48,734 nucleotides of DNA, from contig JANQLL010000003.1 in assembly GCA_028280605.1 (NCBI GenBank), forward strand, positions 1 through 48,734, read 5' to 3'. A program made the translations under genes and the position numbers. Source of the DNA: Candidatus Gastranaerophilales bacterium. Its GTDB lineage: Bacteria > Cyanobacteriota > Vampirovibrionia > Gastranaerophilales > JANQFW01. Positions 9,301-17,351 of the stretch are shown one piece after another. The notes beneath the pieces were generated by a model. It worked only from the letters and a program-made list of their open reading frames with translations. It ran no database searches and was not told the DNA's origin. Positions within the stretch are counted from its first letter, which is position 1, and each line of letters opens with the position of its first letter.

Positions 9301-9596
9301 TCAACAGTTTTGCAAAGAACATCAATTATATCAGAATCTATAATTAACCCGCCCTCTCTGGCAGAGCCGATTATATCCTCAAGCTTATGCGACAGGCTTT
9401 CTATTGCGGTTAACCCTATCATTCGGGCTGACCCCTTAAGACTGTGAGCCTCCCTGAATAATTCAGTAATAATATGCAGATTAGTAGGATCTTCTTCTAT
9501 TTTAAGAAGATTCTTATTTAATTTTTGTATATGCTCTTCACTTTCATCTCGAAAAATATTTAATACTTCATCAAACTCTTCTTCAAGAAAATCCAT
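6387..9596 (-). CDS. Hybrid chemotaxis-type histidine kinase CheA with C-terminal receiver, 1069 aa
   Basis: Phosphorelay kinase. The Hpt domain (1-115) has the phospho-His H51 in EAHSLKGSARMIG. Residues about 150-470 are helical, lack a recognisable CheY-binding P2 domain and may hold degenerate Hpt bundles. A dimerisation domain follows from about 477 (RVDTKKLDQLVNQVGELI). The ATPase has the N box HIIRNSIDHG (657-666), G1 DDGKGI (701-706) and G2 GRGVGLD (754-760). A CheW domain spans about 790-930 and a receiver 951-1069 (VVDDS, phospho-Asp D1001 in SDVEMPE, K1053). This Hpt-kinase-CheW-REC order matches ChpA/PilL and cyanobacterial Tax/Pix kinases, often linked to type IV pili, rather than flagellar CheA. 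It is preceded by the MCP 15 bases upstream. No CheB or CheR is nearby. Confidence 0.93.
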   Translation of the reverse strand: MDFLEEEFDEVLNIFRDESEEHIQKLNKNLLKIEEDPTNLHIITELFREAHSLKGSARMIGLTAIESLSHKLEDIIGSAREGGLIIDSDIIDVLCKTVDCIASIVEESINTKGGYSSPEVDQIVQELQAIEIVKKQSFETSAISNLSEGPVLLKGDEETIKFCERNCKVVIDIQQYSDELRNDLLNIDLITDFHNDIGDLFIKVQNLGNNSIKDLIQDLLIKLDSVVKGSGFLLESEADDIDEMVGSIVEFFKNVLNIDDFDTLQIEDQEEVLENIAGQIGLVKDEVIKADIDTEPVKIHNYDVSKHLMEFLEKLKDNCNSFLDRDLSATDNILAILNNLLSNCIEERHANLLNKFLDIFSFLKEKSIIPDAEIGDILKQCIESLELLLLSQDDSLIEDPELIIQRLDIIYQMLKMSVSEQSESDFVDREERIDEVTYNNMFLSPAPSDEVAPHIIRDEPQESDEQKSFSNSSQNNTIRTLRVDTKKLDQLVNQVGELIITKIKAKEHLSEIEKIMTGAEDCHRELTKAKQIVKFLDKRPVRPQDLPSGTSIYSQNKSISTIFEDSSLQLLEFMDKMNALYKTIQEDDARLSLIVNELEEKIKSIRVLPLATIFHIFPRMIRDISREHEKEIDFEIVGSQTSVDKKIIEDIKSPLMHIIRNSIDHGIETPQERVNKGKPPAGKILLAAYHLENSVLIEISDDGKGINLDAIKQKAVEKGFLTSNELNTMSNEQVMNIIFWPGFSTGEAVTDLSGRGVGLDVVYSKIIQLDGKVNIKSEYGKGCKVSIQLPVTMATINSFLVSVNNQTFAIPTGSIKTALLLNSHDIFHKEGKETILVDSKPVPVFYLSEILEMPHCKVDSEKIVVIVIESDDRPVGFIIDKLLGDQEILHKNLTAPLVRVRNVGGVTTLGSGELCLILNVNDLIKSAYSSIGMNTSKQSITKEENPAIKRKKILVVDDSVTTRILERNILRAAGYDVTVAINGLDALTKVASDKFDLIVSDVEMPEINGYELTERLRKDDNFKSVPIILVTSLASEIDRMKGLKLGANAYITKGNFDQEELLSSIRTLI

Positions 9597-9611
9597 AGCT
9601 CACCGTTTTTC

Positions 9612-10667
9612 TTAATCTTGATTACCAACAATTCTCACTTTTAATGAATTTGATACATTTATTAAACCGCTTAAAACTTTTTTGTTTGTTTTTATACTAT
9701 CTGCAAATTCTAATAATCCGTTGTTTATGGAATCAATAGAGTCAGAAATTTCTACAGTACAATTAGATTGCCGCCCGGAAGAATTTACAATGCCCTCTAC
9801 AGATTCTACTGTTTCATTAACGGTATTTCTTAATACATCTATACTTTGTGCAATTTTATGAGCCAAGTCAACGCCTGATTCAATTTCTTTAGTACCTTCT
9901 TCTGTTGCCATAACCGTAGAATTTGTAGCTTGTTGAATATCATAGATCAATGAAGTTATTTTTGCTGTTGACTGCTTACTTTCATCTGCCAATTTTCTAA
10001 TTTCACTTGCAACAACGGCAAAGCCTTTGCCATGCTCACCTGCTCTTGCTGCTTCTACGGCTGCATTTAGGGCCAACATATTTGTTTGTTCGGTGATATC
10101 CTCAACAACGCCTATTATACTTCCTATTTGCTGAGTATGTTCGCTCAATTCCAAAATTAATTCTGCAATAATTTCAATTTTTTGCTTGAGAGTTTGCATC
10201 TTTTCAATATTTGCCTTTACAGCTTCTTGCTCTTTACTGGACATTAAATATGCTTCCTGCGACTTTTCCGCAACTTTTTGCGCATTTGTTTTGGTCTTAT
10301 CAGAAAAATCTCTTAACTTATCTATAATATCAGAAGCATCTTTTAATTGTTCTAAATGTTTGTTTATTGCCAATTCCTGCTTTGTAGTCTCATCAATTAC
10401 ATCACTGGATGCAGTGTTAGTATGCTCTACAGCTTGATAAATAGGCTCGGAGATTGTCTTATTTTGCCAATTCTTTAATACTTCCACTAGTATCATTGCT
10501 AATACACAGACCAATAAAAGAACCAGACTCCATACGATTTCACCTTTTCCAAATATTTTTATATTATAAAAACCTGTTATTGATAATACAGCTAATATAA
10601 AAAACAAAATCTGATTGAATTTTGTTGTTAATTTGACCTTTTCTTCTAAGCTTAAATTTTTCAACAT
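9612..10667 (-). CDS. Methyl-accepting chemotaxis protein without periplasmic sensor, 351 aa
   Basis: Two transmembrane helices at about 18-37 and 43-66 are joined by only a few residues, so there is no ligand-binding domain outside the cell. A coiled coil leads into the cytoplasmic signalling domain, whose hairpin tip contains the highly conserved [20 protein letters not shown] and [21 protein letters not shown] domain is not evident. It presumably forms arrays with the adjacent CheA hybrid and the tandem CheW and senses membrane or cytoplasmic state (inference). First gene of the minus-strand operon, divergent from the GGDEF gene. Confidence 0.93.
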   Translation of the reverse strand: MLKNLSLEEKVKLTTKFNQILFFILAVLSITGFYNIKIFGKGEIVWSLVLLLVCVLAMILVEVLKNWQNKTISEPIYQAVEHTNTASSDVIDETTKQELAINKHLEQLKDASDIIDKLRDFSDKTKTNAQKVAEKSQEAYLMSSKEQEAVKANIEKMQTLKQKIEIIAELILELSEHTQQIGSIIGVVEDITEQTNMLALNAAVEAARAGEHGKGFAVVASEIRKLADESKQSTAKITSLIYDIQQATNSTVMATEEGTKEIESGVDLAHKIAQSIDVLRNTVNETVESVEGIVNSSGRQSNCTVEISDSIDSINNGLLEFADSIKTNKKVLSGLINVSNSLKVRIVGNQD

Positions 10668-10837
10668 AATTTATATAACCCTCAATAAACCACTACTAAA
10701 AAAAATTCTACAATAAGCCTCTTTAAATATGTTATAACATTAATGAATCCTATTTGATTATTTCATCTTTTTTGTTCATATAAAAAAATATTCAATATAT
10801 GTTCATTAAATACCTTTTATTATACTCGATTTTATTT

Positions 10838-10843
10838 TATAAT
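10838..10843 (+). promoter_or_regulatory. Probable -10 box of the GGDEF-CheW operon
   Basis: TATAAT about 43 bases before ATG 10886, with a poor -35. It lies downstream of an earlier in-frame ATG (10799), which supports 10886 as the true start. Confidence 0.45.
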
Positions 10844-10885
10844 AGGAACAACTTAGTTTACAAATTAGAAATAATCTTAACTATT

Positions 10886-12364
10886 ATGAAAAAAATACTA
10901 TTAATAGAGGACAGCTTAACACAGCTTACCAGTTTAAAAACGTTTATAGCAAAGGCAGGATATGAAGTTTTAACTTCCAGCAATGGTCCGGAAGGAATTT
11001 CTATCACCTACCAAACATTGCCGGATTTAATCGTTTCTGATATTTTCATGCCGGAAATCAATGGTTTTCAGCTTTGCAGACTGTTAAGAAACGATAATAT
11101 AACAAAAAATATACCTATAATCTTAATTACAAACCGTAAAGAAAAAATTAGTAAGTTCTGGGGCCTGCGATCCGGAGCAGATGCTTTTCTAATTAAAGAA
11201 TGTGACTTTGAAAATAACTTAATCAAACAAATCCAAAAAGTATTAAATAAAGTACCTACAATCAGTGAAGATGAAAGAAAAAAACTAACCAAGGTACAAA
11301 ATACAATTCCACCGGATTATATTCAAACAAGAATTAAGCACTTGCTTGACCAATCATTAATTGAATCTACCATTATCAATGAATTCAGAAACTTATCTGA
11401 AATGGTTCGCAATACAAAAGTTCTTAAAAGTGGTTTCTTTTCTTTAATATCAGCTATACTTGACTATAACGTAGCCGGTATATTCTTTAATGACAGAGAC
11501 AGCAAAAAAGAAAAATTATTAAGCATAAGCACAAGTGATGTTGAGATAAATGAAATTATCACTCATGATATAAAGGCAGAATTTTTTGAAGAGATCTTTA
11601 ACGACGCACCGGATGAAGAAAAAGGCGCTACCGGATATGAAACATTCGAAAAAACAACACTAAAAATTAATACAATAAACAAGCTTTCGGATTTTCAATC
11701 TAAAACAATTATTCCAATAAAATTTGCCAACAGAGTATTAGGAGGACTATGTTTATACCACATTGGCCCGAATAAATATAATTCATCAAAATTATTAAGC
11801 ATAATTGTTGAAGAATTAAAAATACTAATGCGTATTAAATGGCTGTATTCAGAGACAAAATTCCTTGCTATTACAGATGGATTAACAAGCCTATACAACC
11901 GTAGATACTTCCAGCAAGTACTAGAAAGAGAATTCTCAAGAGCTAAAAGATACAAAGATGATTTAAGTCTGGTATTAATAGATATTGACCACTTTAAGCA
12001 CGTTAATGATACCTACGGACACCAGTTTGGAGATAAAACACTAGCTGAAATATCAAAAATTATCAAAAACGGATTAAGAAAAACAGACTTTGTAGCCAGG
12101 TACGGCGGCGAAGAAATTGTTGCAATCTTACCGGAAACATCCTTAAAAACAATCTTTGTTCCAATAGAAAGACTGAGAAAATCTATTGAAGAAAAAAAGC
12201 TAAGACATGAAGATAGGGATGTTAGTATAACAGTAAGTATTGGTGTGGCTTGCCTAACCAATGATACTAAAAATGAACAAGACTTAATTCAAAGGGCAGA
12301 TCAAGCTCTATATACCGCAAAAGAAAACGGTAGAAACAGAGTTGAATACTATAGACCAGAGTAA
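10886..12364 (+). CDS. Response regulator diguanylate cyclase (REC-GAF-like-GGDEF), 492 aa
   Basis: Makes cyclic di-GMP from two GTP. Receiver (1-120): LLIEDS acidic pocket, phospho-Asp D52 in SDIFMPE, K104. The middle (about 190-320) looks like a GAF domain (TIIPIKFANRVLGGLCLY). The GGDEF domain has active-site GGEEI at 407-411 and an intact RxxD inhibitory site (RKTD 398-401), so product feedback is expected. An upstream in-frame ATG at 10799 would add 29 hydrophobic residues. I reject it because the receiver normally begins at MKKILLIEDS and a TATAAT lies between the two starts. Two bases before the tandem CheW gene, so phosphorylation by the CheA hybrid is likely. Confidence 0.93.
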   Translation: MKKILLIEDSLTQLTSLKTFIAKAGYEVLTSSNGPEGISITYQTLPDLIVSDIFMPEINGFQLCRLLRNDNITKNIPIILITNRKEKISKFWGLRSGADAFLIKECDFENNLIKQIQKVLNKVPTISEDERKKLTKVQNTIPPDYIQTRIKHLLDQSLIESTIINEFRNLSEMVRNTKVLKSGFFSLISAILDYNVAGIFFNDRDSKKEKLLSISTSDVEINEIITHDIKAEFFEEIFNDAPDEEKGATGYETFEKTTLKINTINKLSDFQSKTIIPIKFANRVLGGLCLYHIGPNKYNSSKLLSIIVEELKILMRIKWLYSETKFLAITDGLTSLYNRRYFQQVLEREFSRAKRYKDDLSLVLIDIDHFKHVNDTYGHQFGDKTLAEISKIIKNGLRKTDFVARYGGEEIVAILPETSLKTIFVPIERLRKSIEEKKLRHEDRDVSITVSIGVACLTNDTKNEQDLIQRADQALYTAKENGRNRVEYYRPE

Positions 12365-12366
12365 GT

Positions 12367-13428
12367 ATGAAAAATGATTATATGACAATTAATCAAATTT
12401 CACTCGAAAAAACAACTGAACTACACATGGCGTTTAATTTGTCTGATAAAGTATATGCCATTCCTGCGGTTCAGATTATTGAAATTGTTCAACTCCCATA
12501 CCTAACCATACTGGAAAAAGCTCCCACACATATAGTTGGAGTAATGAATCTTCGCGGAACTATTATTAGTGTTATAGATTTAAGAAAATTTCTAGGACTA
12601 TTTCCTGATAATTATACAACTGAACATCAAGTTATTATTATAAATACAAACGAAAAGCCTATTGGAATAATCGTTGATTCAGTTAAAGACGTTATACAGA
12701 TAAATAAAAATCTTATAGAATCACTACCTTACAAATCCACAAAAAAATTTATTGAAGGCATTTATAAAACCCAAAACGAATTAATAGCATTACTAAATAT
12801 AAATTTAATCACGGATAATTTAACAGGCTTAGACCTGGAAGAAGAACAGGCTGAGCTTTCCACTAATTTGCATAAAAATTTATTCCCGGAAGACAGCTAT
12901 TCTTTAGATAAGCTAAAAAATAGAGCTTTAAAACTTGAAAAAGAGCTAAAAGTAAATATAGATAAAATTGACCTGCATGAAAACAGATTTGTTACTTTTT
13001 GCTTAAATAATGAAGTTTATTGTATTAGCTTAAAATATATAAAAGAATTTCGTAAAATAAAATCAGTTAATCTTACCTCCATCCCATGCGTCCCGGAATT
13101 TATAATGGGATTAATAAACTTACGCGGGGAATTTATTACTATTATAGATATCAAATCTTTTCTACAAATAAGAAAATCTCAGATAACAGAAAAAACAAAA
13201 ATTATTGTTGTAAAAACTCACAAAATACAAATAGGGATAATTGTAGATGATGTATTTGATATTATAAATATAGATAGTAAAGATATAATAAAAAATCAAA
13301 CAAATTCATCTGATAAAAATAGATTTGTTTCTTCTGAAGTTTTATTGAATAACAAAAATGTTATTAACATTCTTGATTTAGAAAAATTCCTGGAAGATGA
13401 ACGCTTGTTTGTAGAAGATGCTATTTAG
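12367..13428 (+). CDS. Tandem CheW-domain coupling protein, 353 aa
   Basis: Two CheW (SH3-like) domains. The first is about 17-150 (MAFNLSDKVYAIPAVQIIEI, VGVMNLRGTIISVIDLR, IGIIVDSV) and the second about 207-345 (FCLNNEVYCISLKYIKEF, MGLINLRGEFITIIDIK, IGIIVDDV). Each retains the NLRG core that docks receptor and CheA. A charged linker joins them. A double CheW could bridge two kinases or receptors in an array. Starts two bases after the diguanylate cyclase stop (same operon) and is followed by a terminator at 13465. Confidence 0.92.
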   Translation: MKNDYMTINQISLEKTTELHMAFNLSDKVYAIPAVQIIEIVQLPYLTILEKAPTHIVGVMNLRGTIISVIDLRKFLGLFPDNYTTEHQVIIINTNEKPIGIIVDSVKDVIQINKNLIESLPYKSTKKFIEGIYKTQNELIALLNINLITDNLTGLDLEEEQAELSTNLHKNLFPEDSYSLDKLKNRALKLEKELKVNIDKIDLHENRFVTFCLNNEVYCISLKYIKEFRKIKSVNLTSIPCVPEFIMGLINLRGEFITIIDIKSFLQIRKSQITEKTKIIVVKTHKIQIGIIVDDVFDIINIDSKDIIKNQTNSSDKNRFVSSEVLLNNKNVINILDLEKFLEDERLFVEDAI

Positions 13429-13464
13429 CCGAATAATTATAATATTATTACTTTTCTTTTCAGA

Positions 13465-13503
13465 TTTGACTAATTTTTATATAAAATAGTCAAATAATTT
13501 TTT
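13465..13503 (+). terminator. Terminator of the GGDEF-CheW operon
   Basis: Perfect 8-bp stem TTTGACTA (13465-13472) / TAGTCAAA (13487-13494), followed shortly by a run of six T (13498-13503). Confidence 0.75.
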
Positions 13504-13548
13504 GTTTTTATTTTTTATACTTGGATAATCTTTTCAGGAAGATACAGA

Positions 13549-15240
13549 GTGCTAAATATAAATAATAAAAATAGGCAAACAACTTTTAAATCAACTAATA
13601 CAAGTGATAAAAACACAAAGTTATCCGTGTTTTATATTAATGACATACACGGCAACATTTCCTGCATGAATTCTCTGATAAATGTCTCTAAAAAATTTGA
13701 TGATACTTTTGAAAAAGATAATAAAAAAATTGATATACTAAAATTATCCGCCGGTGACGTAAATATTGGAGATAAAAAAGAAAAAAACAGTCTATGGGAA
13801 AAATTTTTAAATGATAACCTTAAAATAAAATATAGTGCTATCGGAAACCATGAACTTGACTATAAAAAATTTCCTGAACTTTTATCCGCTGATAATAAAA
13901 ATATTGAAGAAAAAAGTACTCCAAATAATGAATGGGGAAACTTTTTAAAGGATATCACCAAATATAACTTAATAACCCACAAAAAAATTGACTTAAAAAA
14001 ACTCCCCGAATTCATTTTTAAAGAAAAAATAAATTTAAAATATTTGGCATGTAACATAATAGCTGATAAAAACAGCGCAATAGACAATTGCTTTAAAAAT
14101 AAAAAAATAGAAAAATCTCATATAGAGGAAATAAATGGTCATAAATACGGAATAATAGGGGCTTCACCTATTGATTTTGAAAAAGTAATAAATCCTAAAC
14201 ACAGAACGCCAGGGGTGACAGTTAATAACTATGAAAACACTTTAAACTCTATAAAAACAGAAATAGAAAAACTTAAAGAACAAAACGTAAATAAAATTAT
14301 CTTACTTTCACACTTAGGCTACGAACTGGACAAAAAAGTAGCTCAAAATGTTTCTGATATTGATATTATTATTGGAGGGCATTCTCACGATAAAATTAAT
14401 GGGATAACGCCCGGTAAAAATTTACAAAAATCCCCAGCCGGTGAACCGGTAATTATTACCCAAGCCGGCAAAAACGGTGAATACTTTGGACTTTTAGATA
14501 TTGTTTTTGACGAAAAAGGTGTCATAAAATCAGCATTTAATTCTATTAATCACGTTAACAAATGGCCAAAGGAAAATGCAGTTGAAAATATAAAAGACTT
14601 ATTTTTAGGCAAAGCAACAACTATAGCAAGATTTTCAAAAGCATGCACCCCAAAAGATCCATTTACACAAGAAAATCCAATTGCAAACCTGGTAACTGAC
14701 GCTATTAGAATAAAATCCGGTGCACAAATAGCTATAACAAATTCAGCCAAAATACGAAGAGATATTAATGCAGGCATCATTACAGATAGAGACATAAGAG
14801 AGATGCTTCCTTTTAGGGAAAATAACTACAAGGTAAATTTAAAAGAGACTGAACTCGTAGATGCTATTAAGCAAGGAATTAAATCATTAAATGTCTATCC
14901 ATACAGACCGGGATTATTGCAAGTGTCCGGGTTAAATTATAAAATCGGCAAAGACAAACAACTTAAAGAATTAAATATAAAAAACCCGGATGGATCACTA
15001 AGCCCGATAAATATTAATAATCCAGACCCAAATAAGACTTATTCTACGATTTATAACGAATTCCTCTTTAGAGGCAAAGAAGGAATGGATTCACTAAAAA
15101 AGGAAAAAGATTTTATAACATACGAATGGTCAGAAGCTGATGCAGTTAATGAATATTTAAAACAATTTAATAATACCCCAATAAAATTATCTAAAAAAAA
15201 TAGAATTATAAACGAGGCAAAATACGAAAAGCCAAGTTAA
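13549..15240 (+). CDS. 5'-nucleotidase / UshA-family metallophosphoesterase, 563 aa, no signal peptide
   Basis: Family enzymes hydrolyse nucleotides and related phosphoesters with a dinuclear metal site. Metal ligands are visible: D32/H34 (YINDIHGNI), D70 (LSAGDVN), N100-H101 (AIGNHELD), then LLSHLGYELD and GGHSHDKI. The C-terminal 5'-nucleotidase domain starts near residue 365 (QENPIANLVTDAIRIKSG, ITNSAKIRRDI). Start is GTG 13549 with AGGAA eight bases upstream. Most relatives are periplasmic, but here the N-terminus (about 25 polar residues before the fold) has no signal sequence. It may be cytoplasmic, exported another way, or act inside a host or prey cell (inference). Insertions around residues 105-155 enlarge the catalytic domain. 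Confidence 0.9.
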   Translation: MLNINNKNRQTTFKSTNTSDKNTKLSVFYINDIHGNISCMNSLINVSKKFDDTFEKDNKKIDILKLSAGDVNIGDKKEKNSLWEKFLNDNLKIKYSAIGNHELDYKKFPELLSADNKNIEEKSTPNNEWGNFLKDITKYNLITHKKIDLKKLPEFIFKEKINLKYLACNIIADKNSAIDNCFKNKKIEKSHIEEINGHKYGIIGASPIDFEKVINPKHRTPGVTVNNYENTLNSIKTEIEKLKEQNVNKIILLSHLGYELDKKVAQNVSDIDIIIGGHSHDKINGITPGKNLQKSPAGEPVIITQAGKNGEYFGLLDIVFDEKGVIKSAFNSINHVNKWPKENAVENIKDLFLGKATTIARFSKACTPKDPFTQENPIANLVTDAIRIKSGAQIAITNSAKIRRDINAGIITDRDIREMLPFRENNYKVNLKETELVDAIKQGIKSLNVYPYRPGLLQVSGLNYKIGKDKQLKELNIKNPDGSLSPININNPDPNKTYSTIYNEFLFRGKEGMDSLKKEKDFITYEWSEADAVNEYLKQFNNTPIKLSKKNRIINEAKYEKPS

Positions 15241-15308
15241 GTGGCAGTCTATAAATGTAACAATAAATTAACAAAATAGCCCTTTTTTCGGAAAACCAGA
15301 AATCCATC

Positions 15309-15337
15309 GTGAAATGATTTTTATAAACTGCTATAAT
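15309..15337 (+). promoter_or_regulatory. Extended -10 promoter of the 534-aa gene
   Basis: GTGAAA (15309-15314), 17-nt spacer, TATAAT (15332-15337) preceded by TGC (TGn extended -10). The start codon is 64 bases further on. Confidence 0.6.
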
Positions 15338-15401
15338 ATATATTAAATAAGTAAAAAATATATTAAATCAAATTAGGAGTAAAAGACCGAGGACTGGTTG
15401 A

Positions 15402-17006
15402 TTGGAAAAACAAAGCGCAAAAACTGAAGACACAAGCCAAAAGAACAATGATAAATACGCATCAATCCTATATTACAGACTGCGTAATAAAATCGTGCTG
15501 CTGCGTCGTTTTGCCAAAAACTGTGACCTAATGGGCTACAAAGACCGCCTGCTAGAAGCTATAAAAACAACAGAAATGCAATTTGATACAGTCGGCAAAG
15601 AATATATGCACATAATGCGAACCGGCAACTGGAGTAAATTCCTGATTCAAAAGATGGAATTTATAAACATGGGGCTTCAAAGCTTTGCAATGAACATTAT
15701 AGAAAGTGTTGAAGAAAGAAGAGCAGCCAAAAAATGGAATGCAAGAAAGCCAAAGCCAGATAGACCAAGCTTTAAAACAACGGGAGAAGGTTTAAAAAGT
15801 CTTGCAGATAAAGCTTATTCTCTTATCAGCACCAAAATACCTGACGAAATAAGAAATCAATTCTCCACACAGCAGATTCACGCAGTTAATAACCTAAATA
15901 AATTGAACCAAAAAATTCTTGAAGAAATTGAAGTAATAAAAGATAAATTCGATGACTGTCATAAATTTTCAAGATTATTACCATTAATGATGAAGCAAAT
16001 GGCTGATCATAGGCTGGAACTGCCAACAGAGTTTGTAGTGCTAAGACCATGGTCAATCAATGAGTGCGAGTTATCTGAAGGAAACCCGGAAGACCTGCAC
16101 TTATTCAAAAAACTGACAAATATCAGCAAAAAAATTCTCTCAGAATTAAAGCAAATTAACTTTAATCACGATTTGTTTACGGATAATGTACCTGATCAAG
16201 TTAGTTACAGCAATGTAAAAGAAATACTGCACCTGCCGATTCCTAAAGATTGTTCAAATTCAGAACCAAATGATATATCTTATCCCACTCGCCGGGAGGG
16301 TTACTCTGACAATCCTCTGATTAGAATAATAGACGCACACAAAGAATTACTTTATAAAATTCGCTGTGTACGTCAGTCTCAGTTCAGACTCGACAAAGTC
16401 AAGCATAACATCTGTTATAAAGATGATTATCTTGCTTTGGCACGAGATAAATACTATGACCCATACCAAGAAGACGAAATTAAATATTTCAGCTACGAAA
16501 CATGGGAAGATGAACCTGTAACACCAGCACAGGAAGAGAAAAGGTACAATGAACACTTTGAGTATTACAAAGATTGTAAAAATCGTGACTATGAGCAAAG
16601 GGTAATTAATGCTCAACGTCGCAAATCACGTAAACTAATGGCTGTAGAACGCAACAAATTTGTTGCGCAATGCTGCGAAGAGGCAAGGAAGGAAGCACGT
16701 CAGCGCAAACTGGAAGAAAGTGCAAAAAATAAACTTAAAAATATTAAACAGGGGAAGTACAAGTTAGTTAACGCATTCAGCAGCTCAAAGCTATCAGGTT
16801 TAAAGATTTACAAAGAAATATCCGCTGATGCAAAGGTGGCCGGTGCTGCTTCAGCAGGCGATACTACTATTTTAGAAAATGATAAAAAAGAAAATATTAT
16901 TAAAGAATATACTTATAGCGATGAAAATAATCAGATAAATAATAATATAATAGACATAAATAACAGTAAAAAAGAAGGATTAAACAAGAAAAAACCCCAT
17001 TATTAG
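15402..17006 (+). CDS. Large charged protein of unknown family, 534 aa (copy 1 of a paralogous pair)
   Basis: Not recognised. Starts at TTG 15402, supported by GAGGA at 15389-15393. The N-terminal part (20-130) is helical and basic, the middle (165-250) includes RLLPLMMKQM and TEFVVLRPWSIN, and a conserved core follows with DNVPDQVSYSNVKEILHLP and YFSYETWEDEPVTP. A very basic coiled region (about 410-470: AQRRKSRKLMAVERNKF) precedes a low-complexity Asn/Asp tail ending KKPHY. No signal peptide or membrane span. A second copy lies inverted at 47525-48734. Core protein sequences are nearly identical while many third codon positions differ, which points to selection on the protein. It has its own extended -10 promoter and a strong structured terminator. 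RNA or DNA binding is a guess from charge only. Confidence 0.8.
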   Translation: MEKQSAKTEDTSQKNNDKYASILYYRLRNKIVLLRRFAKNCDLMGYKDRLLEAIKTTEMQFDTVGKEYMHIMRTGNWSKFLIQKMEFINMGLQSFAMNIIESVEERRAAKKWNARKPKPDRPSFKTTGEGLKSLADKAYSLISTKIPDEIRNQFSTQQIHAVNNLNKLNQKILEEIEVIKDKFDDCHKFSRLLPLMMKQMADHRLELPTEFVVLRPWSINECELSEGNPEDLHLFKKLTNISKKILSELKQINFNHDLFTDNVPDQVSYSNVKEILHLPIPKDCSNSEPNDISYPTRREGYSDNPLIRIIDAHKELLYKIRCVRQSQFRLDKVKHNICYKDDYLALARDKYYDPYQEDEIKYFSYETWEDEPVTPAQEEKRYNEHFEYYKDCKNRDYEQRVINAQRRKSRKLMAVERNKFVAQCCEEARKEARQRKLEESAKNKLKNIKQGKYKLVNAFSSSKLSGLKIYKEISADAKVAGAASAGDTTILENDKKENIIKEYTYSDENNQINNNIIDINNSKKEGLNKKKPHY

Positions 17007-17039
17007 CGGGCTTTGATGTAAAAATCAAGACAGTTTATT

Positions 17040-17091
17040 ACAGCGATAACTTTTTGCAATGCAAAGGGGGGTTAATCGTTGTCTTTTTTTT
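17040..17091 (+). terminator. Long structured terminator after copy 1
   Basis: ACAGCGATAAC (17040-17050) pairs with GTTAATCGTTGT (17071-17082) with one bulge and one G-U; an inner TTTGC/GCAAA extends the stem, and eight T follow. The corresponding 3' region of copy 2 (47440-47490) forms a similar stem with different 5'-arm sequence. Confidence 0.8.
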
Positions 17092-17320
17092 ATTCGGTTT
17101 GTTTTATCGACCGATGTTTGAAAAACTACGATCGATAAAAGGCGGTAGTGAAATTTTTTAACTGCTGTCACCTGCAGGGAAAGTGCTAAGTTATCTCCTT
17201 CAGTAGCCCTGAAAGAAAGTTATAATTAAACTTTACACCTTAACCCAGTCAATGACTCTTGATAACTATAAAAGGTGATGACTATCACCAAAAGAGATTG
17301 CCAGATTGGCAATCTCTTTT
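17092..17320 (+). ncRNA. Candidate structured small RNA or leader-like region (unassigned)
   Basis: No ORF. Successive pairable elements occur on the plus strand: TTTTATCGA (17102) with TCGATAAAA (17132); GGCGGTAGT (17141) with ACTGCTGTC (17161, three G-U); CAGGG (17175) with CCCTG (17207); AGTTATC (17189) with GATAACT (17261). CACCTT (17236) can pair with AAGGTG (17272), which competes with hairpin GGTGAT/ATCACC (17274-17289). The last abuts a strong terminator. It does not match tmRNA, RNase P, SRP or any riboswitch I know. Transcription from either strand is possible; on the minus strand it would be the rpoC2 3' UTR. Confidence 0.35.
17290..17320. terminator. Strong bidirectional terminator between the unknown gene and rpoC2
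   Basis: Perfect 13-bp stem AAAAGAGATTGCC / GGCAATCTCTTTT with a 5-nt loop. The A and T ends make it work for plus-strand transcripts and for the end of the minus-strand rpoB-rpoC1-rpoC2 transcript. Confidence 0.85.
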
Positions 17321-17351
17321 ATTATATGTTTATTTTTAATATTTTTATTGA

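Noticed and set aside
10799..10885. In-frame N-terminal extension of the GGDEF response regulator
   Set aside because: The 29 extra residues are unlike a receiver domain and a TATAAT lies within them; ATG 10886 fits the family start.
17092..17320. tmRNA, RNase P RNA or SRP RNA
   Set aside because: None of their conserved core motifs is present on either strand.
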